This document shows, in pieces, positions 1 to 7,724 of a stretch of 64,000 nucleotides of DNA. Within the stretch, counting starts at the first letter, position 1; each line of letters starts with the position of its first letter. The stretch is taken from contig JAHHHD010000006.1 in assembly GCA_019359505.1 (NCBI GenBank), positions 161,467-225,466 on the forward strand, in the 5' to 3' direction. Under the pieces are notes generated by a model. It was not told where the DNA came from and did no database searches. It saw only the letters and a program-made list of their open reading frames with translations. The stretch comes from Drouetiella hepatica Uher 2000/2452. GTDB lineage: Bacteria; Cyanobacteriota; Cyanobacteriia; Elainellales; Elainellaceae. Both the position numbers and the translations under genes were made by a program.

Positions 1-692
1 AAACTGAGAGTGTCAGGAAGCGCCACCTAAATCGATATAGATAGATATAAAACCGATAACTCTTAGTTATCTAGGCGATCGCCTACCCTAACTCCTCAGG
101 AATTCAGGACTGCTCAAGCACTGCTCAATATAGGAGATTTAGCCCTCAAATTAAATCAATGAAATCTAAAGTGATTCTTAAGATTCCCTTAGCCGCCTGA
201 TAACCTGCTTTCCAGCTTTTAGGTGCAAAAAGCATTCCTCAACCGTTAAGTAAAGCTTTTGAATCTAACGATTTTTGATTGTAGTAGAGTTGTCCAAAAC
301 CTAGAAGAGCAAACATACTACTGGATATGCTAGGCTAGACGTACTATATGTAGCGTTTACCTAGGGATTCCAATACCACCCGTAGAGTATACTCCATGAG
401 TTGCCTTTTGAACTATTTTCTAAAAAAAATAGTTTATTCCGGATACTATTCAGAGTCCGGATACCGATTAAAAATCAGAAAGACCATTTAACGTTGAAAG
501 CCGGATTGCTTCAAGGGTAATCTTACTGAGATTTAGAAGCTTGGCTTAATTTTAAGTTCGTAGGTTTACTGATTAGATTATGAGCAACATAGGCTCTCAG
601 CCTGTGTCGATAAGCTTTATTCAGTTGGCTTGCAGTTTCAGCCGCTAGGTGCAAAATGTGAGGTAAGCTAAAGCGAAGCGAAGATCCGTGCA
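1..692. other. Non-coding stretch upstream of the first gene
   Basis: I see no convincing gene here. It contains an AT-rich inverted repeat (AACTATTTT at 411-419 against AAAATAGTT at 426-434) and a 9-base direct repeat TCCGGATAC at 438-446 and 456-464. The stretch probably holds the 3' end region of a gene to the left and the promoter of the acetyltransferase at 693, but no promoter can be named with confidence. Confidence 0.4.
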
Positions 693-1136
693 ATGCTTGA
701 CTCCATCACCTTTTCAGACACCAAGAAGCCCGACCTAAACGACGTCTTGCCCCTCTACGTTGCCAATTCGTGGTCATCTGCTAGCAAGCCGAATCTGTTG
801 ATTCAGGCGCTCCACAACTCCCATGCGCTGGTGACGGCATGGGAATATCAGCGTTTGGTGGGGTTGGGCAACGCCATATCCGATGGTTATCTGGTTGTCT
901 ATTTTCCACATCTGATTGTGCATCCCAAGTATCAAGCTGGAGGCATTGGCGCAGAAATTATGCGCCTGCTGATGGAAAAATACCGTGGTTTTCATCAGCA
1001 AATGCTAGTCGCCGATAGTGAAGCGATCGAGTTTTACAAAAAATGTGGATTTGAGCGCGCTGGACAAACTGAACCCATGTGGGTTTATCACGGGCAAGAT
1101 ACAGGGTCGCGATCATTGACCAATCGTTTGAGTTGA
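693..1136 (+). CDS. GNAT-family N-acetyltransferase
   Basis: A 147-residue protein with the fold signature of GCN5-related N-acetyltransferases, which move an acetyl group from acetyl-CoA to an amine. The acetyl-CoA loop is visible at about residues 80-92 (HPKYQAGGIGAEIM, the Q/RxxGxG/A motif), and a late FYKKCGFE segment near residue 115 is the typical beta6-alpha4 end of the family. Length is normal for a single-domain GNAT. The ATG has no strong Shine-Dalgarno. A Nudix hydrolase follows 28 bp downstream on the same strand, so the two may be cotranscribed. The substrate cannot be read from sequence. Confidence 0.8.
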   Translation: MLDSITFSDTKKPDLNDVLPLYVANSWSSASKPNLLIQALHNSHALVTAWEYQRLVGLGNAISDGYLVVYFPHLIVHPKYQAGGIGAEIMRLLMEKYRGFHQQMLVADSEAIEFYKKCGFERAGQTEPMWVYHGQDTGSRSLTNRLS

Positions 1137-1164
1137 CGAGCTGTTAGGGATCACTGAACCTGAG

Positions 1165-1644
1165 ATGCAGAACCTGAACCTTCAGAAACTTAGCCTTAAA
1201 GCGGCTGGAATTATTGCCCGACGAGAAGCCAACGATCGCCTCTTTTTCTTGGTGCAATGCGATCGAGCTGAGTCATTTTATCGGTTTGCTGGGGGCGGTA
1301 TTGAGTTTGGCGAAACGGCAGCTGAGACGATCGTGCGTGAGTTTCAGGAAGAGTATGATCTTGCCGTTGAAGTGGGCAAGCTCTGCTGCGTTTGCGAAAA
1401 CTTTTATCCTTCAGATGGACATTTGTATCATCAGCTAGGACTGTTTCATGTTTGTCGGCTTCTAGAGGAGTTGGCGATCGCACGTACGCTCTGGCACAAA
1501 GAACATGACAATATTAAGCTTGTTTGGCGAGAATTGAGCCTGCTGCGCGATCGCACCCTCCATCCCAAAGGCATTGCACAACATTTGACCCATCTTGAAG
1601 AAGTACCTCTGCATTTGGTGGTGCGTCATACCAAGTTTGGGTAA
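1165..1644 (+). CDS. Nudix hydrolase
   Basis: A 159-residue Nudix-fold protein expected to hydrolyse a nucleoside diphosphate linked to another group. The Nudix box runs about residues 43-66 (GGGIEFGETAAETIVREF, then QEEYDL). The catalytic REFQEE core that binds Mg is intact, but the glycine near the end of the canonical box (EExGU) is replaced by Asp (EEYDL), a tolerated but less usual variant. It lies directly downstream of the GNAT gene. The substrate is unknown; related cyanobacterial proteins are annotated only by domain. Confidence 0.8.
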   Translation: MQNLNLQKLSLKAAGIIARREANDRLFFLVQCDRAESFYRFAGGGIEFGETAAETIVREFQEEYDLAVEVGKLCCVCENFYPSDGHLYHQLGLFHVCRLLEELAIARTLWHKEHDNIKLVWRELSLLRDRTLHPKGIAQHLTHLEEVPLHLVVRHTKFG

Positions 1645-1743
1645 ATATTAGATGAATATTCTGATGGAGCCGTAGCGCTCTACGATGTTTGCAATTTTGC
1701 TGAAGACAGATATCTTAACTTTCTGGCTAGAAAAGAACTTTTT

Positions 1744-2685
1744 ATGAAATGGATATGGCGCATAGTTTGGATCACCAGTTTGCTGGCGCTGTGGCTATTT
1801 TGTAGTGGCATAGCCCAAGCAGATTCCTCTAGTTCCTACAAAATTAGCGAAATTAGTGCCCTTAGCGAAATCAGCGCTCAAGCCGCTTCTCCCTTATCGG
1901 CTCGCCTGTCCCAGTATCCTAACTGGCAGAGTAAACCTCCCGTGCAGCCTTCACGAGGAGATTTAGTTTACCCTGAGTGGTTTGAAGGCAACTGGACGGT
2001 AACAACGACGCTTTTGGGTATGGCGGCTCCCCTAGCCCCCGACATTGTTACGCCGGGATATGAAAGCAATCGCCAGTTTCTGAATCAGCCGATCGCCTTC
2101 AAAGTTCGCTTCATAGAGGCGGAAACTAAAGGTATTGATGCCCTTCTCTCGCTAGTGCTAAATCGAGGAGGGAAGCAAATTATTTCCGATCGCGCCTTTA
2201 ACGGCATGAGTTTGGCAAAAGCTTATCTGGGCGATCGCGCCATCCTTGCCGTAAAAGTTGATCCCAATAACCCCAATCGCCAAATCACGCTGCTGCGCGG
2301 TGAATCAACCGAAGCCTTGTTTAGCGAACGCCAGCTTATTTCTACCGTCATCGGACGGGCAGTTGAAGCGCCCACAGACGATCGCTTCATCACCACGGAA
2401 GTGTTTCAGCAAGAGTTTCGAGGCACGCCACAACTCTATTTCAACGAAGTGGAGAATACTACAGCCTATCTGCATCACTCTGCTGATACTTCTGCCGATG
2501 CTTCTGAGGATGATGCAATAGCAATTGAAGCAGATCAGGTAACCGCAATTTACCTCTCTCCTCAAGATCCAAATTATTTCAAGACCATTCCCAACGGCAA
2601 CTTCTTGGGTGAACCGCAGCCTGTGGCTTTGTATCGCTACAAACTAGAGTTTGTCAGGGACACCGATCAGATTTCAAACTTCTGA
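1744..2685 (+). CDS. Secreted or lumenal conserved cyanobacterial protein (DUF6816-like)
   Basis: A 313-residue protein with a clear signal peptide: a basic start (MKWIWR), a hydrophobic core to about residue 24, then an AxA site (GIAQADS). The mature part begins LSARLSQYPNW and contains PEWFEGNWTVTTTLLGMAAPLAPD, a pattern I associate with DUF6816 proteins of cyanobacteria and plastids, whose role is not established. No catalytic motif stands out. It is probably in the thylakoid lumen or periplasm. The gene stands alone, with tRNA-Cys converging on it from the right. Confidence 0.65.
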   Translation: MKWIWRIVWITSLLALWLFCSGIAQADSSSSYKISEISALSEISAQAASPLSARLSQYPNWQSKPPVQPSRGDLVYPEWFEGNWTVTTTLLGMAAPLAPDIVTPGYESNRQFLNQPIAFKVRFIEAETKGIDALLSLVLNRGGKQIISDRAFNGMSLAKAYLGDRAILAVKVDPNNPNRQITLLRGESTEALFSERQLISTVIGRAVEAPTDDRFITTEVFQQEFRGTPQLYFNEVENTTAYLHHSADTSADASEDDAIAIEADQVTAIYLSPQDPNYFKTIPNGNFLGEPQPVALYRYKLEFVRDTDQISNF

Positions 2686-2703
2686 GAGGGTGATGATGCT
2701 TGA

Positions 2704-2777
2704 AGGGCTAGCCCGGATTTGAACCGGGGAATGTCGGTTTTGCAGACCGAAGCGTTAGACCACTTCGCCACTAGCCC
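2704..2777 (-). tRNA. tRNA-Cys (GCA)
   Basis: On the minus strand a full cloverleaf can be drawn. The acceptor stem is GGGCTAG paired with CTAGCCC, and the discriminator is U73 as expected for tRNA-Cys. The anticodon loop CTGCAAA carries GCA. The T arm is CCCGG-TTCAAAT-CCGGG. CCA is not encoded. The gene stands alone, convergent with the secreted-protein gene. Confidence 0.97.
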
Positions 2778-2871
2778 AGATCGCTAAGAGTAGCATAAGT
2801 AGACCTACCGAGGCAACCTAGAAAAACGACTCATTTCCATGTAAAAGTCATTACATTTTGAGGACTACCCC

Positions 2872-2916
2872 GCTGTTTTTTGAAAGATCCGCTCGGCGGA
2901 TCTTTCAAAAAACAGC
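2872..2916 (-). terminator. Perfect 21-bp hairpin ending the phycocyanin operon
   Basis: Two 21-base arms (2872-2892 and 2896-2916) are exact reverse complements around a 3-base loop (TCG). The hairpin starts one base beyond the cpcD stop codon and has A/T runs at its base, so it most likely ends or protects the cpc transcript. It belongs to the dispersed hairpin family described in the findings. Confidence 0.75.
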
Positions 2917-2917
2917 T

Positions 2918-3172
2918 CTAGATGTCTGCTGAAGGTTCCGGCTCAGATAGGGGGCGGATGTCAACAATTCTGCCGCCCAAGCGAGTGATCCGGCGCATCT
3001 CGTTATTCATGCGGCTGTAGGGCACTTGAATCAGAACAGTACTGCTGCTGCGCACGGCGTAGCTATTCTTATCCGTCTGCTCATTTTGCCGCAGCCCTGC
3101 CACTTCATAGACAAATATGCGGCCATCTGAAGTAGAGCTAGAGGCTTTAGTCAATGCGGATTGTCCCAACAT
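2918..3172 (-). CDS. cpcD: Phycobilisome rod-capping linker CpcD
   Basis: An 84-residue protein matching the small CpcD linker that caps the core-distal end of phycocyanin rods and limits their length. The conserved CpcD-fold core is visible (RIFVYEVAGLRQN, then STVLIQVPYSRMNNEMRRI and GGRIVDIRP). Length is typical. It is the last gene of the cpcB-A-C-C-D operon, 53 bp after the second cpcC, and is followed by a strong hairpin. It acts on the cytoplasmic face of the thylakoid as part of the phycobilisome. Confidence 0.95.
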   Translation of the reverse strand: MLGQSALTKASSSTSDGRIFVYEVAGLRQNEQTDKNSYAVRSSSTVLIQVPYSRMNNEMRRITRLGGRIVDIRPLSEPEPSADI

Positions 3173-3225
3173 GAGGTGGCTCCTTACTGAGTGAGTTCTT
3201 ACTGAGCGAGCTTTTACTGAGTGTC

Positions 3226-4095
3226 TTACTGGGCAAGGGTAATGCTGGCAACCTTACCGCCCAGCTTATTGATTTGCTGGAGGGTGTTAGACAGCTGTTC
3301 GTAGGGCACGATGAACTCTTTGTTGCTGCGACGAACTTTAGGATATCTGGGCAAGCTAATTCCAGCGACCTCAATGCGGTAGAGGCGATCGGTCGATCCT
3401 GTCGAAGAGCGACCAAACGTCCGGTTAGGAGCCACTCCCTGCTTAGAAGGTTGGTAAGCCCAGCCATTGCCGCTCCCTGAAGGTGCGATTACCGCAGAGA
3501 CACTGTTCCGAGCCAGCTCGCCTGCCAGACGAGAGCTAGAGCCACCGAGCTGAGCGCGATCGCTATTCGCATAGCCCCGATAGAGACGAAACATCCGAGG
3601 AAATCCAGCTGTCTTTTGCTGCGTTTGAGTTGAGAACCCTCGGTAGTAGGGAACGATCGCATCGCCAAAATTTAGCTCATATTCCTCTGAGTCAATGTAG
3701 GAATCAATGTCTGCCTCAAATCCTTGAGTTTGATAGCGATCGAGATGCTCAGTCACCTCAGACTCATCATAGGGAGCACGACCCAGAAGATGTTTAAAGT
3801 TCAGCTCGATCACACGAGTTTGAAAGTGAGGATACAAAAACTTTGTCTTATACAACTCAGATTTTGCCAATCCCCGGACAAAATCACGAACGGTCAGCTG
3901 ACCATTGGTGAACAAAGATTCTAGATTAGTTAAACGCTCTGACTGCATCAAGTAATCATTCCCCAAGACCTGACGATACACCGCTCGAATGACGGATTGG
4001 GCATCATCAGAAGTCCAGTTTGGACGCAACTCGATCGGACGAGATTCGCTAAAAGCAGTCGTTCCCAAACGGGAAGCTGCGGTTGTAATTGCCAC
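3226..4095 (-). CDS. cpcC: Phycocyanin-associated rod linker polypeptide CpcC (second copy)
   Basis: A 289-residue rod linker joining phycocyanin hexamers. The PBS-linker domain spans about residues 20-150 ([45 protein letters not shown]), and a CpcD-like domain occupies the last 60 residues ([31 protein letters not shown]). It starts with GTG, supported by a strong AGAAGGAG site upstream. It is clearly a paralogue of the preceding cpcC. Two tandem rod linkers plus cpcD match the order of the inducible cpcB2A2H2I2D2 operon of Fremyella diplosiphon, so CpcH/CpcI-type roles are possible. Confidence 0.95.
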   Translation of the reverse strand: MAITTAASRLGTTAFSESRPIELRPNWTSDDAQSVIRAVYRQVLGNDYLMQSERLTNLESLFTNGQLTVRDFVRGLAKSELYKTKFLYPHFQTRVIELNFKHLLGRAPYDESEVTEHLDRYQTQGFEADIDSYIDSEEYELNFGDAIVPYYRGFSTQTQQKTAGFPRMFRLYRGYANSDRAQLGGSSSRLAGELARNSVSAVIAPSGSGNGWAYQPSKQGVAPNRTFGRSSTGSTDRLYRIEVAGISLPRYPKVRRSNKEFIVPYEQLSNTLQQINKLGGKVASITLAQ

Positions 4096-4216
4096 GGATA
4101 TAAACTCCTTCTCTTATTAATTTGCAAACCTACAAGCCATTAATGCCCGATTGCCCCACCCATGCAACGCGACTTCTCCCAGCCATCTCCCATCTTATGC
4201 AGGTAGCGGTACTTAA

Positions 4217-4267
4217 GTAAGGATTTTTTGTTGCGCGGGCGAAGCCCGCGCAACAAAAAATCCTTAC
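4217..4267. repeat. Perfect 24-bp intergenic hairpin between the two cpcC genes
   Basis: The arms 4217-4240 and 4244-4267 are exact complements around a GAA loop, with a GC-rich tip (GCGCGGGC) and a T6/A6 stretch in the stem. It lies between two genes of one operon, so it could attenuate read-through or stabilise the upstream mRNA. It is a member of the dispersed hairpin family. Confidence 0.85.
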
Positions 4268-4390
4268 CCCTGACTACCCTCATGCAGAGAGTATGTGGGG
4301 GACGCGCCCATCCCCTGCTAGGGGTGTAGGGGAAACCCCAAAGGCTGTTGGCTCTCTTCCAAGTTTAGGCGAGAAATTCAGGCTAAACGC

Positions 4391-5209
4391 TTACGCGAGA
4401 GAAATATTCACTACCCGACTCCCCCGCTGATTCAACCGCTGCAAAGTAGACGAAAGCTGATCATAAGGAACGAGATAATCTTTCACACTCCGACGAACCT
4501 GTGGAGTCCGCCCGCTCCCCGACTGCGTCACGCGTACCCGATAAAGCTGACCGCGATCGCCCCCTGCCGTACCCGTCAAACCCCGACCAAAGGTCGCGGT
4601 CTGCACTGGAGAGGCAACATTACGCGCCAAATCGCTTATTAATCCAGCAGACTTGTTTTTACCCTGAGCGCGATCGCTATTGGCATAGCCCCGATAGAGC
4701 TGAAACATCCGGCTAAAGCCCACGCTCTTCTGTCCACGCTGAGTTGCGAAACCCCGGTAATAGGGAACCACAGATTCGCCAAAATTTTCTTGATATTCCA
4801 ACGAATCAATATAGGAATCGATCTCCGCCTCATACCCTTTCTCAGTATAGAGATCGACATGATAGGCAATTTCCGACTCATCATAGGGTGCACGACCCAG
4901 CAAATGCTTATAATTCAGCTCAATCAAGCGAACTTGAGGCGTCGAATAAAAGAACTTTTTTCGATACAGCTCAGACTGTGCCAGCGCCCGCACAAAATCC
5001 CGAACTGTAATGTTGCCGCGACGCAGCAGCGATTCTGCACTGGTCAGGCGCTCACTCTGCATCAAATGCTCATTGCCAAAAACCTGGCGATAGGCAGCAT
5101 AAATCACCGTCTGCACATCACCCTCTGTCCAATTTGTCCGTAACTCAACGGGAGATGTGCCCTCAAATGGCTCAAATCCCAGCTGCGTCGCTGCCGTAGA
5201 ACTCGTCAT
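4391..5209 (-). CDS. cpcC: Phycocyanin-associated rod linker polypeptide CpcC (first copy)
   Basis: A 272-residue rod linker, first of two in the operon. The PBS-linker domain is at about residues 20-145 ([32 protein letters not shown], then [12 protein letters not shown]) and a CpcD-like C-terminal domain follows ([33 protein letters not shown]). I chose the ATG at 5209 over an in-frame upstream ATG because GGAGATCAGTC sits just before it and the protein then begins like other CpcC proteins. It is separated from cpcA by about 220 bp containing a hairpin, and from the second cpcC by a similar hairpin-bearing gap. Confidence 0.95.
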   Translation of the reverse strand: MTSSTAATQLGFEPFEGTSPVELRTNWTEGDVQTVIYAAYRQVFGNEHLMQSERLTSAESLLRRGNITVRDFVRALAQSELYRKKFFYSTPQVRLIELNYKHLLGRAPYDESEIAYHVDLYTEKGYEAEIDSYIDSLEYQENFGESVVPYYRGFATQRGQKSVGFSRMFQLYRGYANSDRAQGKNKSAGLISDLARNVASPVQTATFGRGLTGTAGGDRGQLYRVRVTQSGSGRTPQVRRSVKDYLVPYDQLSSTLQRLNQRGSRVVNISLA

Positions 5210-5281
5210 GACTGATCTCCATATCGTTTTAATAAGAGAGCATTTCAATAGGAAAGCGAAGACTTTACCCAGATAAAGACC

Positions 5282-5310
5282 TATAGCAACCGCCTTAGAG
5301 GTTAGGACGG
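5282..5310. repeat. Short repeat, first copy (second copy at 63611)
   Basis: TATAGCAACCGCC followed by GGTTAGGACG is shared with 63611-63638, where the middle forms a perfect AACCGCC-AA-GGCGGTT hairpin. In both places the repeat precedes the same hairpin (5311-5353 here), directly here and after a 180-bp inserted element there. Confidence 0.7.
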
Positions 5311-5353
5311 GGACATTTTGGGTGGGGCGCGAAGCGCCCCACCCAAAATGTCC
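5311..5353. repeat. Perfect 20-bp intergenic hairpin between cpcA and cpcC
   Basis: The arms 5311-5330 and 5334-5353 are exact complements around GAA. The sequence is a sister of the hairpin at 63828-63878. The two copies differ at two arm positions and each difference is compensated in the opposite arm. Its place after cpcA fits a partial terminator or mRNA stabiliser giving more cpcBA than linker message; that role is an inference. Confidence 0.85.
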
Positions 5354-5435
5354 TAAGCAAACTGGCGATAGCTATATGTCCAGCTCTTTAGAAAACCTCC
5401 TCTACAGAAGCGGCTAAAGATCTGGGCAGTCGAGT

Positions 5436-5924
5436 CTAGCTCAGGGCATTGATGGCGTAATCAATGTAGGAATTAGCTTCCACAGCAGGATCGCCGCTCA
5501 AACCATGATTGGCTTTAATGTGCTTCAGCGCTTCAACGTACCAGCTGGGAGACAGATCAAAGGTGCGGTTGATTTCAGCAATGCCGCCAATCAGATAGTC
5601 ATCCAGGGGACCTGTGCTGCCAGCAACCAAGCAGTAGGTGATCATGCGCAGGTAGTAGCCCACGTCGCGCGCGCACTTAGCCTTTCCTTCTGGCGTTGAG
5701 GCAAAGTTAGCACCCTGCATCTGAGTCGTGTAGGGAAACTTTTTGTAAACCGCATTGGCAGCATCGTCTGCAAGGGTTTGAGCTTTAGCGCTCAGACCTT
5801 TTGCTGCATCCAGGCTAGCGGCCGCCTGACGGAAACGCCCAAACGCAACTTGAACTTCAGTGGAGCTAAGGAAGCGTCCTTGAGAATCTGCTGTAGCGAT
5901 CGCTTCGGTTAAAGGTGTTTTCAT
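5436..5924 (-). CDS. cpcA: C-phycocyanin alpha subunit
   Basis: A 162-residue phycobiliprotein alpha chain that starts [20 protein letters not shown]. The bilin-binding cysteine is seen in [18 protein letters not shown] (Cys84 in family numbering), with the typical end [17 protein letters not shown] strong GGAGGAATAA site precedes the ATG. It pairs with CpcB as the alpha-beta monomer of phycocyanin rods and carries one phycocyanobilin, the product of the nearby pcyA. No residue suggests phycoerythrocyanin (no PecA-like features were noticed). Confidence 0.98.
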   Translation of the reverse strand: MKTPLTEAIATADSQGRFLSSTEVQVAFGRFRQAAASLDAAKGLSAKAQTLADDAANAVYKKFPYTTQMQGANFASTPEGKAKCARDVGYYLRMITYCLVAGSTGPLDDYLIGGIAEINRTFDLSPSWYVEALKHIKANHGLSGDPAVEANSYIDYAINALS

Positions 5925-6018
5925 GCGAGTTATTCCTCCAAAAAATGTGCGAGTTACAAAACAAGTTAGAAAAGTACAAGCCGTTAAAAATCAGAACCAC
6001 TAGAAATCAGAGCAACGA

Positions 6019-6537
6019 CTAGCCGACTGCCGATGCTGCCTGATCAAAATAGCCGCCTAGCTCAGCCATCAAGCTGCTGCAATCGCCACGGGTTACGCCA
6101 TTCGGATCATTGGCAATAGCGATCGCGGCTTCTTTCATTTTGTTCACGCCTGCCGCCACAGAACCCCCCGGAACGCCCAGTGCTAGGTAGGTTTCGCGCA
6201 GACCGTTGAGACAGCGATCGTTGAGGACGCTAGCATCACCCGCAAAGGTTGCATAGGTGACATAGCGAAGGATGATTTCCATGTCACGCAGACAAGCAGC
6301 CATTCGACGGCTGGTGTAAGCATTGCCGCCTGGAGCGATCAACTGAGGTTGCTCTGCAAACAAAGAGCGGGCTGCATTTGCCACGATCGTCGATGAATTT
6401 GAGGTAATCCGGTTGACTACATCCATACGCTTGGAGCCTTCCGCCACCATGTTTTTCAGCGCATCGATTTGACCACCGCTGATGTACTCGCCACGGGTAT
6501 CTGCTTGAGAAACTACTTTAGTAAACGCATCTAACAT
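6019..6537 (-). CDS. cpcB: C-phycocyanin beta subunit
   Basis: A 172-residue phycobiliprotein beta chain. Both phycocyanobilin sites are visible: [17 protein letters not shown] (Cys82 site) and [23 protein letters not shown] (Cys153 site). The Asn methylated in the family sits before the first site ([14 protein letters not shown]). AGGAGATCTTGAA precedes the ATG. It is the first gene of the operon cpcB-cpcA-cpcC-cpcC-cpcD. Upstream, 223 bp from the ATG, lies a perfect L box, so expression is likely controlled by the RcaC-type regulator encoded about 1.2 kb away. Confidence 0.98.
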   Translation of the reverse strand: MLDAFTKVVSQADTRGEYISGGQIDALKNMVAEGSKRMDVVNRITSNSSTIVANAARSLFAEQPQLIAPGGNAYTSRRMAACLRDMEIILRYVTYATFAGDASVLNDRCLNGLRETYLALGVPGGSVAAGVNKMKEAAIAIANDPNGVTRGDCSSLMAELGGYFDQAASAVG

Positions 6538-6879
6538 TTCAAGATCTCCTAATCATGTTGATGTGTGAATTAGAAAAGGTTCAAGCCCAGTCATGAAGGT
6601 TAATTAAACACCATCATTTTGAGTAAAGAAGCATTGCACTGCAAGTTGAGCTTGCGATGTCATAGCAACGTCAGGAGAATACTTTTAAGGAGAGCGTCAT
6701 CCCAACAGGATTGATCTACTCAGTGGGTTTGAACCTAATCCTGATTAAAGCAATCTATTTGTGCAAATTTTGTGCAAATTTAGAAGCGTAAAAGGAGAAT
6801 TGATTAAAAAATATTAAGAGAGTGGCGAGCTGGGTTCTGAAATAACGTTTTCCAAATGGCGCTTTGCAAAGCGTACGAC
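6538..6879 (-). promoter_or_regulatory. cpc operon control region
   Basis: This 342-bp gap between pcyA and cpcB holds no gene. It must carry the cpc promoter. The recognisable elements are the L box at 6760-6777 and a short perfect palindrome CGCTTTGCAAAGCG at 6860-6873 next to the end of pcyA. I cannot assign the -10 and -35 boxes safely. Confidence 0.7.
6760..6777 (-). promoter_or_regulatory. L box upstream of cpcB (predicted RcaC binding site)
   Basis: On the minus strand this reads TTGCACA-AAAT-TTGCACA, an exact match to the direct repeat TTGCACA-N4-TTGCACA known as the L box. RcaC binds that repeat in the chromatic acclimation system of Fremyella diplosiphon, where it activates the inducible phycocyanin operon in red light. 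The match and its place are seen directly; binding is inferred from the family. Confidence 0.85.
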
Positions 6880-7635
6880 TCAGGTGGCATAGTCAAACAG
6901 CATAGTAGTCATGTAGCGATCGGTCCACTCAGCACCGAAAGACTTTTCCAAGACTCGCCGAGTCTTATCATTCTGCTGCTGCTTCGTACAGTAATAGCGT
7001 TGCCCAGCCATGGCGCTAGCAATCTCCCGTTGAGAAGTGAGCGGAGTTGCAAGACTGGCGTTTTGACAATGCAGCGTCAAAAAGTCACGCACTCGCTGCA
7101 AAAACATATCTTCCTCCAGCACGCCCATCGGACGGACAAACAGACAAAACTCTGAAAAAATGTCTGCCCATTCTGGCAAGGCGCGCGCTTGCGAAAATTG
7201 AAGCGTTGGCAGGGTCGAGAGTGCCTGACGATAGGGTTCTGGTAGCGATCGATCGGCATTGACGGGAGAGAGATCGGCGATCGCCGCACTAATGGCACCC
7301 CCGCGTCCACCCACCAGATCTGCCCCAAAAATAGGCAGTGCATAATCAGGATTGGGAAACATAACGCAATGTAAGATATCTAGTCCAGTTCCCACCTGAG
7401 CCAGTTCTAAGTGCAGCTTACGAAATTGAGGAGCCTGATAGCAGTAATTTTCAATCACCAGCCGTTCGCCCTCCAGAGCGCCCTCAATGTAGCCCAAATC
7501 CTCTGGAACAGAATAAGGGGAAAGCTCTAGGTGCTGATGCCAGGTTTCTTCAATGCAATCTGCCAAGCGGCAGATCAGGGGATGCTGCTGATTTCTTAAC
7601 GACATTTGAGTGGGCTTTTGTAGAGACTTCGACAT
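6880..7635 (-). CDS. pcyA: Phycocyanobilin:ferredoxin oxidoreductase
   Basis: A 251-residue ferredoxin-dependent bilin reductase that reduces biliverdin IX-alpha to 3Z-phycocyanobilin, the pigment of phycocyanin and of cyanobacteriochromes. Family signatures are clear: VFPEDLGYIEG-type region (SPYSVPEDLGYIEG), YQAPQFRKLHLELA, LDILHCVMFPNPDYALPIFGADLVGG, AAIADLSPV, and a C-terminal YYCTKQQQNDKTRRVLEKSFG. Length matches the family. It sits between rcaC and the cpc operon on the same strand, with an L box 47 bp upstream of its ATG. Pigment and apoprotein synthesis would then be switched together. Confidence 0.96.
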   Translation of the reverse strand: MSKSLQKPTQMSLRNQQHPLICRLADCIEETWHQHLELSPYSVPEDLGYIEGALEGERLVIENYCYQAPQFRKLHLELAQVGTGLDILHCVMFPNPDYALPIFGADLVGGRGGAISAAIADLSPVNADRSLPEPYRQALSTLPTLQFSQARALPEWADIFSEFCLFVRPMGVLEEDMFLQRVRDFLTLHCQNASLATPLTSQREIASAMAGQRYYCTKQQQNDKTRRVLEKSFGAEWTDRYMTTMLFDYAT

Positions 7636-7681
7636 GCTGCTATTTAACTTAAAGGATTAATATTTACACTGACGCATTCTT

Positions 7682-7699
7682 CGTGCAAAATTTGTGCAG
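7682..7699 (-). promoter_or_regulatory. L box-like direct repeat upstream of pcyA
   Basis: On the minus strand it reads CTGCACA-AATT-TTGCACG, matching 12 of 14 bases of TTGCACA-N4-TTGCACA. It fills the 89-bp gap between the rcaC stop and the pcyA start. An L box before pcyA is also what I recall from Fremyella diplosiphon. Having the same motif before cpcB makes chance unlikely. Confidence 0.75.
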
Positions 7700-7724
7700 G
7701 GCAGCGAGCGACCAAAGGCGCAAA

